Shown here one piece after another: positions 1 through 11,609 of a stretch of 30,440 bases of DNA. Each line of letters begins with the position of its first letter. Position 1 is the first letter of the stretch. Below the pieces are notes generated by a model. That model had not been told where the DNA came from, did no database searches, and saw only the letters and a list, made by a program, of their open reading frames with translations. This DNA comes from Pelargonium nanum (taxonomy: Eukaryota; Streptophyta; Magnoliopsida; Geraniales; Geraniaceae): contig JAYMTF010000771.1 in NCBI GenBank assembly GCA_036897485.1, forward strand, positions 1 through 30,440. The letters are read 5' to 3'. The translations under genes were made by a program, and so were the position numbers.

Positions 1-21
1 AAGTCCCTTTTATGGTCCCCA

Positions 22-203
22 TGCAATTTGGACCTGCATTGTGGATGCTCTAAGACCTAAGGTAAGAGTAGTGGTGAGTTTAGATGTAAGACTATCATTA
101 TAAACATCTTCATTGGTCCATTAGCTTATTGTTTGCTATAAAAATCCCACTTACTCTTCATGGATATGTACTACTCTTGCAGTGGGTGGAGGTCCACACG
201 CTT
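22..203. repeat. Possible degraded fold-back (MITE-like) element
   Basis: A 9-bp perfect inverted repeat, AAGAGTAGT at 64-72 and ACTACTCTT at 170-178, brackets an AT-rich core. Farther out, GGACCT near 30 recurs in inverted orientation near 190. The segment around 38-54 also resembles the GAGCATCCACAATG-type ends common in plant MITEs. No target-site duplication could be identified and the arms are short, so this is a weak call. Confidence 0.25.
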
Positions 204-1110
204 CGCTACCTTCTAATTTTAATCCATAAGAGAAAAAATAAATTGTAATCATTTCGATTTTGTCAATTTAAAGTTGCTACCAAATTATACTCCTTAATTG
301 GCTGAGATTATGCCATTACAGATTTCAAACATTTTAGGATTGATTGATCAATTGAGGTTGCATCTCCAAAGGTTTCCACTTTTGGTCACCATTTCATGCA
401 ATATTTTAACTAAGTTATTTAAGAATATAATTTAATTACTAGTTTCTTCCTAATTACAGTGATACCTACACTCTAGAGAGTAGAGATAGAACAAGAAAAG
501 AATGAGCAACATTTAAGAAATTTAAAATTTGGTTTCTAATTGTTCTAGTGTTTTATACGTGAATGTTAATTTGTTCATTTCAAGTTCATTCTCTAGCCAA
601 ACAAATTTAAGACCGTACCTTACACTTTATTTTGTTGCATTCAAAGAATTTTCATTCAATGTTGATCCCAAAATTTGAACTCAAGTAGATACAGATGAAG
701 TAAATCATTTTAGCTATCATCAACCATTTGCCTTCCGGATCAAAAAAAAAAAAAAAAAACCATTTGCGTTTGGATTGTTCTATGTAGATTGGTCTTGAAC
801 AACTCTATGTAAAAGAAGTAACTCTGCATACAACTTATCTCAATCTACTCTTTCATATGTTTCTTGACATTCACATTTTTCATAAACGATCCTACGTATA
901 TAACATAAATGATTAGCGCTACAAAATAAAATATAGTTTGATTATGTGATCATCCCTAAAGATTACGATTGTATATTCCAATTCATCGAAACACCTCCTC
1001 AAAGTTAGGACGAAATTAAAAAAATTAAGCTCGATATCAATCTTACATGTAAGTGATCATGAAAGCAAACATAATTTTATTAGGCCTGCAAGAACAAAAT
1101 TTTGATCCAT
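204..1110. other. Intergenic, AT-rich, no gene seen
   Basis: No open frame of useful length and no domain resemblance on either strand. The only structured item is the short poly-A insertion at 722-767, listed separately. Confidence 0.6.
722..767. mobile_element. Ultra-short poly-A retroinsertion flanked by 10-bp direct repeats
   Basis: The 10-mer AACCATTTGC occurs at 722-731 and again at 758-767. Between them lies CTTCCGGATC followed by a run of A; the last two of the 18 As belong to the right-hand repeat. A tiny non-repeat head, a poly-A tail and flanking direct repeats is what extreme 5' truncation of a LINE or SINE during target-primed reverse transcription leaves. The source element cannot be named from ten bases. 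Confidence 0.55.
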
Positions 1111-1433
1111 CTCAATGCCCAAATATTAGTTTTGGGTAGTTCACCATTTGGGTCATTCTATTTCCAGTTGTGGGCAGGGCACAACTTGGTCTTGCGACTG
1201 CACTCGGCCCAATGCATACAATCGGACCATTCTCTTGTTTAAGCAATACTAAGTGTAAATGAATGGCTTTGGTCATGAGAATGACCATTCTCTCAACAAC
1301 AAAAAATCCACATGCACTGTTAATGTGAATGAAGCTAATCTGTCCAAGACAAACCAAAATTTGCTAGATTTCTAAAGTACACAAGATAGTGGAAGCCTGG
1401 CTTAGATGGTGTGTAACTGTGGAGCCTCACACT
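1100..1433 (-). other. Likely 3' UTR and downstream flank of the IST1-like gene
   Basis: This lies directly after the stop codon of the minus-strand gene. An 81-codon minus-strand open frame here (1112-1357) has no recognisable domain. It is best explained as chance in the 3' UTR or flank. Confidence 0.4.
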
Positions 1434-4394
1434 CTACATATCTTCCTTTTCTGTCTCAAGTTCTCTGTTTTGCTGATGATCTTTCTTGAGAGCCAAGAAT
1501 TTAGCTGCAATGTCATCATATTCTGGCAACTTGGGATGCACATGGCTGGGTTGCTGATAAGGGCATGAATTAGACCTTTGAATGTCTCCTGTAAAACCGC
1601 CTCTAGGCCGTTCTTGGGGCATTGTTGCAGCTCTCACATAAGGAGGCACCATTTCTTTTCTTGTCCAATAACTGGTGTCCCCTTTTGTTTCCCTGCTCTT
1701 ACTCTTAAGCTGGGGATCAGGATAAGTAAATACATCATAAACAGCTGCACTATGTTCTTGTCTTCTCAGTTTCCGAGTTTCTGCTTTCCCATTTCTAGAA
1801 CCGTAGTGGCTACAATTGTCCCGCAAGTCTTCTTGGAGGAAATTAGGATTTTCGATTCTTTTTTGCTTCTCACTTGGAACTTCCCAAACATCTTTCTCGT
1901 CGCCAGTACAGCAATAACATGGATGCTCCAAGCTGCACTTGTCCATTTCACCATTGGAGCTATTTTGTCTACACTCACAAAACTGGAAGTCAACTGTACT
2001 TTTTTTCTGTTGCTTCCTGTGGTTGTGGGTTATATGCTTCTGATTCACAGGCTCGTCGCGATATATAAAACATTCCATATCCATTCCTTGGCTTTCCCGG
2101 GACACTGATTTCCTCCTTTGCCGTTTCCCTGATGCTCTCATGCTCCTTCTGGATCTTCTTGATTCTACTTTCTCACTGCGGTCCATGGAACTCTCTTTGC
2201 TAGCCTCCGCAGGTTTGAACAAGAATAGTCTTTGGTCCTGGCAGTCTCCATCCTTTGTCTTGGAGGACTCGAACTCTTCTATGTCATCAAGATAAATTAG
2301 CTTATCCTCGTGAAACTGATAGAAACTTTCTGAGGAAGATGTGTGTACTCTCTCTTCCCTCGAAATGGTTGTACGAATCCAGCCATTGTTCGTGTTTTGT
2401 TTAGCAACCTGATCAACAACTGTAACCACAAATGGAGCGCGCAATTTGTCACCATTCTCTACTTCCTCCTTGTCGTAGATCGGGGACTCTGACATATCAT
2501 GTGAAGAGTGATGAACTATAGATGAGCTAACAGAAATAGTAGTCATATCAGAATTCTGACGAGACGTCTGGCTTGATCTGCTTAAAAGCTTATTGTCAGT
2601 TGACACTGAATCTACAATTCTGGGTTTGCCCATTATCTGTTTAGCACTCGAGTCTTGAATTTGGTGAGCATCAACTTCTTTGTAATAGGTGAGAAGATTG
2701 TTTTCCGGCTTTTGGTTCAGGCTATTCTCATTCTCCTGTATTGAAAGTGTACAAATGATTCAAGACCTAAAGCTAAATCTGCTAAACCAGTGTAAGAGAT
2801 TTGACTAATTAGAATTGAAAATTACCTGCTTTTGCTGTTCAGAAGCAAATTCAATGGCCAAAATATCTGGTTTGACGCTGTTCTCTCTCGCTATCTCATC
2901 AAACATTATTTGCTTCACATCATCAGGTACTGGTGTGACGGACAGTTTCTCTTTTATCTGTACACATAGTATTTGTCAAAATAATTCACTAACTACAGAA
3001 ACAAACACAACAATCAATTCATTGCATTTGTAGTTGTAGATTGATTACCTGATGGTTCACAAGATTCCCAGGAAAGAGCTCAACTGCAGCGGTTGCAAAT
3101 CTCTGACCATAACGTTCTCCAAAGAGTTTCCTGATACCTCGAAGTTCAGGTAAATCCCCACATCTAGCTGAGGCAAATATAAGACTAGAAACTGCTTCGT
3201 TTATGTCATTAGGAATGTCCCTACAATTACATCAACAAAACACAATCGTCAAATCTGATTAAGAACAGAGATAACAAACCAATGTGATACTTAAGTGCTG
3301 CGTTGTACATACTTGTGCTTCCGGATGTAAGAGAGGTGGACTAGTATGAATTCACAGAACTGATCCAACAGTTCATAAACCGATACTAGTCTTTGATCAT
3401 TAACTAGCTGCTCAGCCTGAAAAAAAGACGAGAAAGAAGATTGTAAATAGATAACAAACATGGCAATTCTTCAAATCTTACAACAAAAAACAGTAAAATC
3501 ACATAATCATATTTTCTGATATTGATGTTACCAATAATTAGTTATTAGTGGGTGTGATTAGTTAAATGCAGTTCAAGAAGCCCCTAAGTGGACCACACCT
3601 AATTCCAAAAGGTAACCACTAACCACCTTTGAAAATGTGCAGCTAACACACAAACTTTCTTGGCATGACTTCCAGGTTAGATGATGATTGATGATATCTC
3701 TTTAATAGCAAAACCAAGCTTTGCTGATTGATGATTTGCTAGTTTGACAAACCAAAACTTTTTGGTCCTTTTTTCTTTTTTTGTTAACTCTGTGTGTGTA
3801 TTCACTGTGTCCCGCATGCCAACATTGATTCATCTCAAAAATACATGCAAGAAAATATGCATGGCATTGCAGAGCCATTTAGGTTAACAACTCCATCTTT
3901 CTTTTGCGGACATGCTATTTTCTGATCAAGATCATAACTTTAAGACTCAACAAAGCACAAAATCACCAATTCGAATTGGGTTGTAATTAACTTTGCTAAA
4001 GGTAGGCTAATCCACCTAACTTTAACCATGTGATCGAGAATCTTCAAGAGAGAAGAAACAGAGCAAAAACAGGGGAGGTATCAAAGTGAAAATAAAAGCA
4101 GCAAACACACAGTTCACCAATTACCCGATTGAAAGCCGTTTCATGGTGGCCAGTCAGGATGAGCTGAGCCACGTCCTCGCGGACAAGCTTAGCAATCGAG
4201 CTCCTCTTGTTCTTGAGTAGCTTCAGTCGGCACTGCACACGCTTGACCAGTTTTTTACTGCAAAAAAACAACACAGACCAAAACCTTAAACCACAAACAG
4301 TAATAACATGTGATTATCACGAAACAAACAAAAAAAAACTTGAAGTTTGTTACCACTTGGAAGCTTTTCTCCAACCGAACAAGATGTCAAACAT
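1434..4394 (-). CDS. IST1-like protein (ESCRT-III associated, MVB pathway), six exons
   Basis: Minus-strand gene. Exons in coding order are 4354-4394, 4125-4257, 3313-3416, 3049-3220, 2826-2957 and 1434-2735, all with GT/AG borders and consistent phase, giving 627 aa. The start MFDILFGWRKASK and the following CKKLVKRVQCRLKLLKNKR segment match the plant IST1-like (ISTL) family. Its IST1 domain (about residues 1-170) binds ESCRT-III CHMP1-type subunits and regulates the Vps4/SKD1 ATPase on endosomes. INEAVSSLIFASARCGDLPE (exon 4) is the family's most conserved block. After about residue 195 the protein is low-complexity: a YLDDIEEF motif, an Arg-rich stretch (about 386-404), a Cys cluster (about 447-470) and a terminal PEYDDIAAKFLALKK (about 598-612). 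The last resembles the MIT-interacting motif of animal IST1. Intron 2 is large (about 708 bp). Family assignment is secure; which ISTL paralogue is not. Confidence 0.92.
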
Positions 4395-5800
4395 GCCTGA
4401 AACTGAAGCTACTAATGGAAGAAGAAGATGATGAATGAGAGAGAGAGAGCTTTGGAGCTAAAAAAAGGTGGTTAAAAGTAGAGAAGAAGGAGAAGACAGT
4501 TGGGGCGTAGCAAAGAGAAGTGGGTTTGAAAAGAGTGGCCTGCAGAGAGACGGTTCTGTTTTTTGGTTTTTGTTGCTTGAAAAACTGCTCCACTACTCTG
4601 CGTACCAAAACCCAGAGGAAATAAACACCCGAATTTTTCTCTATATTTCTTTTGTGAAGATAGAAATTGGCCCACAAGGTATCGAAGTCCATATGTATAT
4701 AGATGGTACAAGTTCTTCTATAATTAGGAAAACGACTGCTTGATGCCAAAGTTTCAGGGGTCTATTTCACAATTATTTTAATTCATTAATGAAAATGATC
4801 CGAATACAATGTAATTGGAATATATTTAGATTATTCAAGGATTATATGCCATAAGTATCTATACATGCTATGAATAAAACAAATAATCAATATATATAAA
4901 GTGCCACAGCAGTATATTTTAATTTTTAAAGATATTTTCTAAATTAGGAACCAAACTAAACAAATAAATCCTAAACCTAAAACTCTACCTAAACCCTAAT
5001 GCAACATAATAAAGTTAAACTTCATAAATCATAACTAATAGCTGTAAATAAGATTCTTTAAAAAAAATAGTTATAAATATAGATTTTCCTTAAGCTTTAT
5101 GAAGTGTATTAAAATGAATTTACTAAAATATAGATTCTTTCTCTATTTATTGCATCCAATTCAGTACATATTAAAAAAAGTATTAAAAGCTTTTAAAAAT
5201 GGTATTAAAAAGAATTAAAGACAAAGGAAAGGTTCTTTAACGATGACATAAGAGTATTGATCTTTTATTATCTCACATCAAGGAGAAAAAAAAATGGAAT
5301 TATCATTTTCCTTTTTGTTTTTAACCCAAAGATAGTGAAACCTCTTGTCCTGTGGGTGTTGGCCAAAAAGAAAACCCAAAAGAAAACCTATTGTTTGTCC
5401 TAATATTTGATTCCTATTTCTTTTGTATGTCATTGGCAAAAGGTTTATCATGCTAATCTTTATGGTTTTGGAGAGATGCTTGATTCCTTGAAGATAAGTG
5501 GGAACAAAGATAGTTGAGTTACACTAGAGAGAACAATTTAAAGGGTGGATATAAATTATTGAACAAGGTTAATCAATGAAAGTCACTGACCCCACCTGCT
5601 CAATTCATCTCTCTTTTCTTGTTTGGTAAAAGTGAAATGTCACAAACACAATCAAGATCAAGAACATGGTTGTTAGGGTTTGCAGTCAAAGAAACAGGTT
5701 ATCAAACCAACTCCTGTCTGGCCTCTCTATTTCACTTCATCTTTTACAACATATCATTATCTAATGTTTTGGGCTGGTTCTGGTCACCAACTTATGGCGT
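4395..5800. other. Promoter of the IST1-like gene and AT-rich intergenic DNA
   Basis: Positions 4395-4750 are the 5' leader and promoter side of the minus-strand IST1-like gene, with a short GA repeat at 4437-4449. The 91- and 120-codon open frames here overlap on opposite strands and show no domain. Around 4966-5000 there are degenerate CCTAAA/CCCTAAA telobox-like words. No gene was recognised in the rest. Confidence 0.55.
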
Positions 5801-7716
5801 GGCATGCTGATCTTTAGGCATGGAGGAGACCTCAGTTGCTTGCTGCAGCCAGAAAGTGACTGAACTGGAGACACAAAGGTAACACTTGCAGTCTCGCATG
5901 AATTTTATATATTCCTTTTTCTTGAGCAAATGTGTGGAATGTGTAATCATTAGTTCACCATGACCCAACTACCATTATTTATTTGTTTAATTATGGGGAT
6001 TCCTTCTTTTTCTTCATATTTAATTTGATGCAAGAAAGGTTCTCAATTGGCACGCACGCCAGGTGTTTGATGTTATGCCTGAGAGAATTGTGTTCATTTT
6101 CTTATCGCATTTTTTTGTACTTTAGCATTCCAAGTTTTCTTTGTTTCATCTTTTATCCTTTGTATTTTAATTTATCATTATCGCGTGTGAATGGATAGTC
6201 TTTGAAAACACCTCACATTTAATTTCTTGATCAAAAACTTATAGCTATAGTGAAGCTAACACATACCGAAATCTAAGAAGATTGAAGAATGTAGATATCT
6301 CCTGTCTGAACATGGTTTTGACAAGTCATGACTAATTGCACAAGTAAGCATACTAGGATTCGATTAGGCTCCCAAGGTGGATTTGTCATGTTTTGTTTGG
6401 TTGATACCAAATTATTCCTCTGGACATCAGCTACATTTTCATGTTGACAAGGAGAAAGCTTGCCCATGGGCAATCGAAGGTTTGGATAAAGACAGTGATT
6501 TAAGGCTTTGACTTTTGAGTAAATCTTAAAGATAAGAGCTTATTTTAGAGTAGGTATTGAAAGAGACAAAGAGAGGTCATTCAGACTTCAACGATGCTGG
6601 GAGAGTCATTAGCAAGTTATCATTAAGCAATAAGCCTCAGACAGTTACTTTTTGGTTGTAACAAGATATCAACCTGTCACTAAATTAATCGATTACAAAG
6701 AGAAAGGTTATCTTCAGTTCTTGCTCCATTATGCATGCTTTTTAGTAAAATGAAGAGTTTGGGATTAGAGTTGCAGAACCCAAACCCAGTCCCCTATAAG
6801 TCATGGTTTTTGTCAGGGCTACACTGTTGTTTGATATTGCAGGTAAGTGTTTGTATTCTGGGCTTACAGATTGGGTAGAAGTAAGAGACAACCTAAGATA
6901 GCTCAACATCATATCAGGTTTTGTAATCTTTATAGGAATAGAGTAATATAATATCGAGCTGTACAATGCAAAACACTACATATTCAAACTCGGTAGGAAA
7001 ATAATAAAATACAATCATGATCTCTAGTAACACTTTCTAAGTTTCATTTGTCAGCTTGTAAGAACAGATTTCCATAAACTCACAATTATGGAAGCCGGCA
7101 GTGTCCCTACTCGTCACTCAAAAACTGAGTGCTACAACAAATTCTTGATTCATTCGTTGTAGCTGTATTGATCTTGTTGAACTTTATTTCAACTCAAAAG
7201 CTTAAGCAATTAGTTGGAAGGCCCAACTAGAATATCAAGTAGTGACAAACTTCATATTCTTTCAGTGTAGGATATGTTAACAGATATTTCTAGTCTACAT
7301 GCAAGAAATATTTTGTCACCAATGCTGATTGATGCAGTCAGTAGTTCATGAACAACAAAATGTCGAAGTATTTTTAACTATGCACAGTCTGCTTTTCTCT
7401 TTTTATTGTAACATCTTTGCAAAACTTTCCCTCCATGGGAAAAAAGATCTGATAGGATATGACACAAACTGAAGAAACGCTACAAAAATCACACTAATTT
7501 TCTGCTCCAGTTGTTTCATTTATATAGGTAATAACAGTCCCTGGCTTGTTGTTACTATAAAGCATCACAATGGCGCAGTACTACATTTTGATCAGCTGGA
7601 CACTCGTACTAAGGTGGTTCCTGCAATTCACTTCATCGTAACCTGATTGCTGATATGGTCAATGCATGCGTTTAGGGTTAGTGAATTTTACTTGTAGAGA
7701 ATACTTGAAGATAATA
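5801..7716. other. Intergenic, no supported gene
   Basis: This holds only short open frames without recognisable domains. A short ATG-led frame at 5820 ends at a GT donor-like site but has no identifiable partner exon. The part next to 7717 is presumably 3' UTR of the following minus-strand gene. Confidence 0.5.
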
Positions 7717-10700
7717 TCATGCCTGTTCATGACAAGACTCTATTTCTTTAGCTAGTTCTTTGCTCAACTCGTCAGCTCTATCATCTTGTCCACCAGCAAA
7801 GCTATAGACGCGAAAAGCTAGCTGAAAAGCCCTCCAAAGCATCTTTTTGCTCATCTTCATTCGACGATCTATTTTAGGCCCACTTAATCTATTAGCTGCT
7901 TCCTTGGTCTCTCTATGTTCCTAGAGCACAAACCAAAAATATTCACTTCTGAAAATTGTGAAGAGATTAAGCTATAAATAATCTGAGAACAATCACCTTA
8001 ATTGCCAGCTCCATGCAGCTAGAAGAAACATCTACCATAGATTCCTTTATTCGGATTAAAAGATTAAAGTCAAATTGTATGTTATGTGCCTGTAACCGCT
8101 TCAACTCTTCATCTTTGCTTCTTTCCAAGGTATCCACTTCCCCTTTCATCTGTATGTATGAACATGGGACTAAGTATGAAAGAAGCTAAAAATACTACCA
8201 TAGATTTTCTTACTTGAGCTAAACAGATTACCTTATTGAAATAGGACTCCACCTTGTCAAGTTGATGGGCCAATGGGGGTGCCACTTTCCAGTTTTCCAG
8301 CTTAGTAATAATTCCCTGCAGTTTTAAATACAGGGCTGCTGCTGTCCTCAATGCTTCCAGCTTTGTTCTGGGAAAACCTTCAAACCTTGCCAACACCTGC
8401 CTCCGAGGATGTTTATGTTCAAATTAACTGATAAAACATTCAAAGTTGTCTAAATCTTTTTGCAACAAATCAAAACAAACTCACCTGGGTCTCATCAGTC
8501 AATTCTTCCAAATGCTGTTCCACGTATTTGTGGAATTTAATGAGCTCAGTCATGTCCTTGGTCTTGAAGGAGTTAATTTCTGTTCTTATCTTCTTAATTG
8601 ACTTTTCATGCTTAAGAACATCATCTTCTATCTTTTGGAAATATGCTGATCTAAGACAAACAAAATTTAGAAAAGATAATATCTGGTAAGTAATGAAATC
8701 TCCCTTCCTTTTTTCTTTTATTGAAGTATACTATGATAACATCATGGAACAGTTTGATTCCATTCATTGTTTAACTAGGGCGGTTAGGAATTAGACCTTT
8801 TCGTCATTTCTGCAAGTGCAGCAGCCATTCCTAGTTTACCGCCCCCAGATCCCCCAACATTAGCTCTTTTCTGATGGGCTAGTTTGCCATTCAAACTAGA
8901 ACCTTCCACTTTTCCCTTGAGCAACCGATACAGGGTTCCCATATGGATCGATCTCTTCAGTTTGGTATTTGATTTCTTTGGGCGCAAGGACTTGGCCGCA
9001 CCAATTGGAGGAGGAGGAGGTGCAGCTGAATCTCCCTGATCTCTTTGGGACTTGGGTGGTGGCGGCGGCATTGGCACTGTTCCACCGGAAGGTGGATTTG
9101 GTGGCATATGTAGGTCTGAATTGCCATTTGAAGTTGAATTGGATGGCGGTGATGGGATTGTCAGAGGGGGAAGGGGAAGTGATGGTGGTGGTTGTAATGG
9201 CAATGGTTGAAGTGGTGCTGGTGCTCCTTCTTCAGGCATTGCATTGGGTTCTGTGTAATCTTTTATCCCCTCACTAGTTATTATTTTAGGCCTTTTAGCT
9301 GAAACTTCTTCAGCAACCTTTTGATTGTTTGCATTTTTCTCTTCCACCACTTTGCTAATCACTTCTATTGGAGCCAAAACGTGTGCTGATAATGGAGACA
9401 GATTGAAAGAGAGACACTTCATGTCAGCGGGCTTTAATTTTCCTAATGCCTGAAGTCTGAGGGGCCAAAGATGAGGGGGGAAGTAGGAACCTTTGGCATC
9501 TAGTTCCATAGAAACAGTTGGCTCTAGAAGGAATGAAACCAGGGCATCTGAGGAAGGACATGTGCTTTTGCTGTATGAATAGCATTTACTCAACCTATCC
9601 CCTAATATGGTTCCTTGTTTCATGGCTTCATTGGGCTTCTCATCTTCGACCATCACGTCAAACATATCCTTCGCAACATTAATCATGTAGTTGAGTTTTG
9701 CCAGCACTTTTTGACCTTCAACGCAACAACATTCTTTACTTTAAATGATAAAACATTGTTTAGTATACTGCACAACTTCACGAAAGTATCTTACCAAGTT
9801 GCTCTACTCTAAGATTCTCAAGGGGGTCTTCTGTGTTTTCTTCAAATTTGATTATCCAACTATGATTCTTGGCCCATAAATCCCCTATTGATGTCAAAGC
9901 ACGATAAAGTTGGATCAATCCCTACAAGATTGTTTCTTCTGGTTAGATTGAAATTTTTTGAAAATTTGAAATTAAGCATACTGTTAACTATACCAAATTA
10001 TTCTTTGCAAATGGTGAATGAACCTGATTTATTGAAGTTCTCTTCATTTTTGAAGGCAGATTGCTAGAGGGTGCAATCGTTGGGTAAAGCTTGCGAAGAT
10101 CCTCTGAGGTACCCACTACCAACTGCCAGAAAAGGTGAACTAGAAAGTTAATGGAGCAAAATTATGGATGAATACCTTTGCTGGTACTGCTACAAGTACT
10201 AAAGAAAAGAGTACCTCATGAAGGGGAAGAGAAGTATCACAAGGAGGAAGGCCTATAATGTCTCTAAATGTGAGTATCATCTTCTGGATCTCCATCACTA
10301 ACATCAAACTTCTTTCCCATTCACTTGAAATTACTTTCTTCACGCCTACATCTTTCATTGAACCATTGGATGCCTCTGAGCTTTTACATGCCTGCATGGA
10401 TTAACCTCCACTTGTTGCATGATTGGTTATGTATGGAAATAGATTGATATAATTTCTGTGATTGCTGGTTTTGTAGTTTTCAAGAGATTGGTTATTAATT
10501 GAAATTTCCCATATTTGTCTATCTACTATGAATGCTCATGGGATAATGTTGATTAATGTCTAAGTCATTGGTAAAATCTTTTCTTAGTTACAGAACCTAT
10601 CGTGGTTCCATTATGAAACATATACTTCTTCGATATTCTGCTGTATGTAGAGCCAGAAAACAATACCCTTACCATAGTTGGCTGTTTAGAAACATACCCT

Positions 10701-11399
10701 TTGAACTAGTGGCAAAACAATTTTTTGAATTATTTCCCTTTTTTTCTTTGGAAGTTTTAATGTGTTCTCTTCTTTGAAGTAGAGCTCGTATCACAAATCT
10801 TTCTAGCATAACCTATATTTAGAGAGAGAAAAAAAATCCTCAGAAAGGGAGAGCACTTCTGCGTGTTTCCTTTAACTTTCCCATAACTCTATCCATGGAA
10901 AATTTGTCAACCACCCTAATAAAAACATTCTAAACTAGTCATGATGATACTGGTGTGGTTGTCATCAATTGGCTCAGCTAGTAGCACTCTTCATTATTGA
11001 AAATTTTGGGGGATCGGATCCGGTATACATTGAGATTGGGGAATGTAGGAAAAGGAATAAGGACTACCCTCTGTACCCTATCCATTGAACCGAATGAACT
11101 GGTCTTGTGCGCTGTATGTGGCTATAAATATAGTTCCTTGGGTCACTCTTCTAAGGTTATAGTCTTATAATAGAACAAGTTATGGTTTTGATGCTATATA
11201 GAATTTATAACTTGGTAGTGTCTTCTGATATGAATACTTCAATTTCAATCTACAAAACTTGGTATTATATAGTACATGTAATATAAATTCATTAAGAAAA
11301 AAATATTAGGCAGCAAGTACAAATAAAACAGGTTACCCGGATTCCAATTGAGTTGCTTTGAGACATGTGCATAGCCGTGTCGGGTAATCTGGGAGACAT
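7717..11399 (-). CDS. At4g04980-like proline-rich coiled-coil protein, nine exons
   Basis: Minus-strand exons in coding order are 11337-11399, 10215-10391, 10024-10122, 9795-9921, 8797-9715, 8485-8650, 8232-8396, 7997-8149 and 7717-7920. Phases agree throughout and give 690 aa. An in-frame stop nine bases upstream of the ATG supports the start MSPRLPDTAMHMS. LVVGTSEDLRKLYP opens exon 3. A proline-rich tract (about 320-393) precedes MGTLYRLLKGKVEG (about 414). A conserved helical C-terminus follows: ALAEMTKRSAYFQKIEDDV, FEGFPRTKLEALRTAAALY, IKESMVDVSSSCMELAIKE and MLWRAFQLAFRVYSFAGG. This order matches the Arabidopsis family annotated as hydroxyproline-rich At4g04980/At1g61080-like. No signal peptide is visible, so it is unlikely to be a cell-wall HRGP. 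The C-terminal layout loosely recalls CHUP1-type proteins (inference). The function is not established. Confidence 0.88.
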
Positions 11400-11527
11400 G
11401 AGACTCCTTTATACAATCCGATGCTGAAGATAATAACTCCTAAATCTTATTTCCCAGCTACCACAAGGTGCATATTGAAACTAATGAATCAAGAATTAGA
11501 GAAGAGAGAGAGCAAATAAAAAGAATA

Positions 11528-11609
11528 TGGGGTTTTCCTCCTGTATCCTTGGTCTGTTTGAAGAATAAATAATTAAAATGATGAAGAAGAATTGAGGAGG
11601 AAAACCCCA
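11528..11609. repeat. Perfect 15-bp inverted repeat with 52-nt spacer
   Basis: TGGGGTTTTCCTCCT at 11528-11542 is the exact reverse complement of AGGAGGAAAACCCCA at 11595-11609. It lies 129-210 bp upstream of the ATG of the minus-strand At4g04980-like gene, so it falls in that gene's promoter or 5' leader. It could form a stem-loop in RNA or be a paired protein-binding site; neither is shown. Confidence 0.8.

Noticed and set aside
4966-5000. Interstitial telomere remnant
   Set aside because: Only one exact AAACCCTAA and a few degenerate words; more likely a telobox-like motif in AT-rich DNA.
5820-5880. ATG-led frame MEETSVACCSQKVTELE ending at a GT donor-like site
   Set aside because: No recognisable family and no partner exon in phase could be found in the next 1.5 kb.
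8969-9277. 102-codon plus-strand open frame
   Set aside because: Exact antisense of the proline-rich exon of the At4g04980-like gene; CCA/CCT codons read backwards give an open frame.
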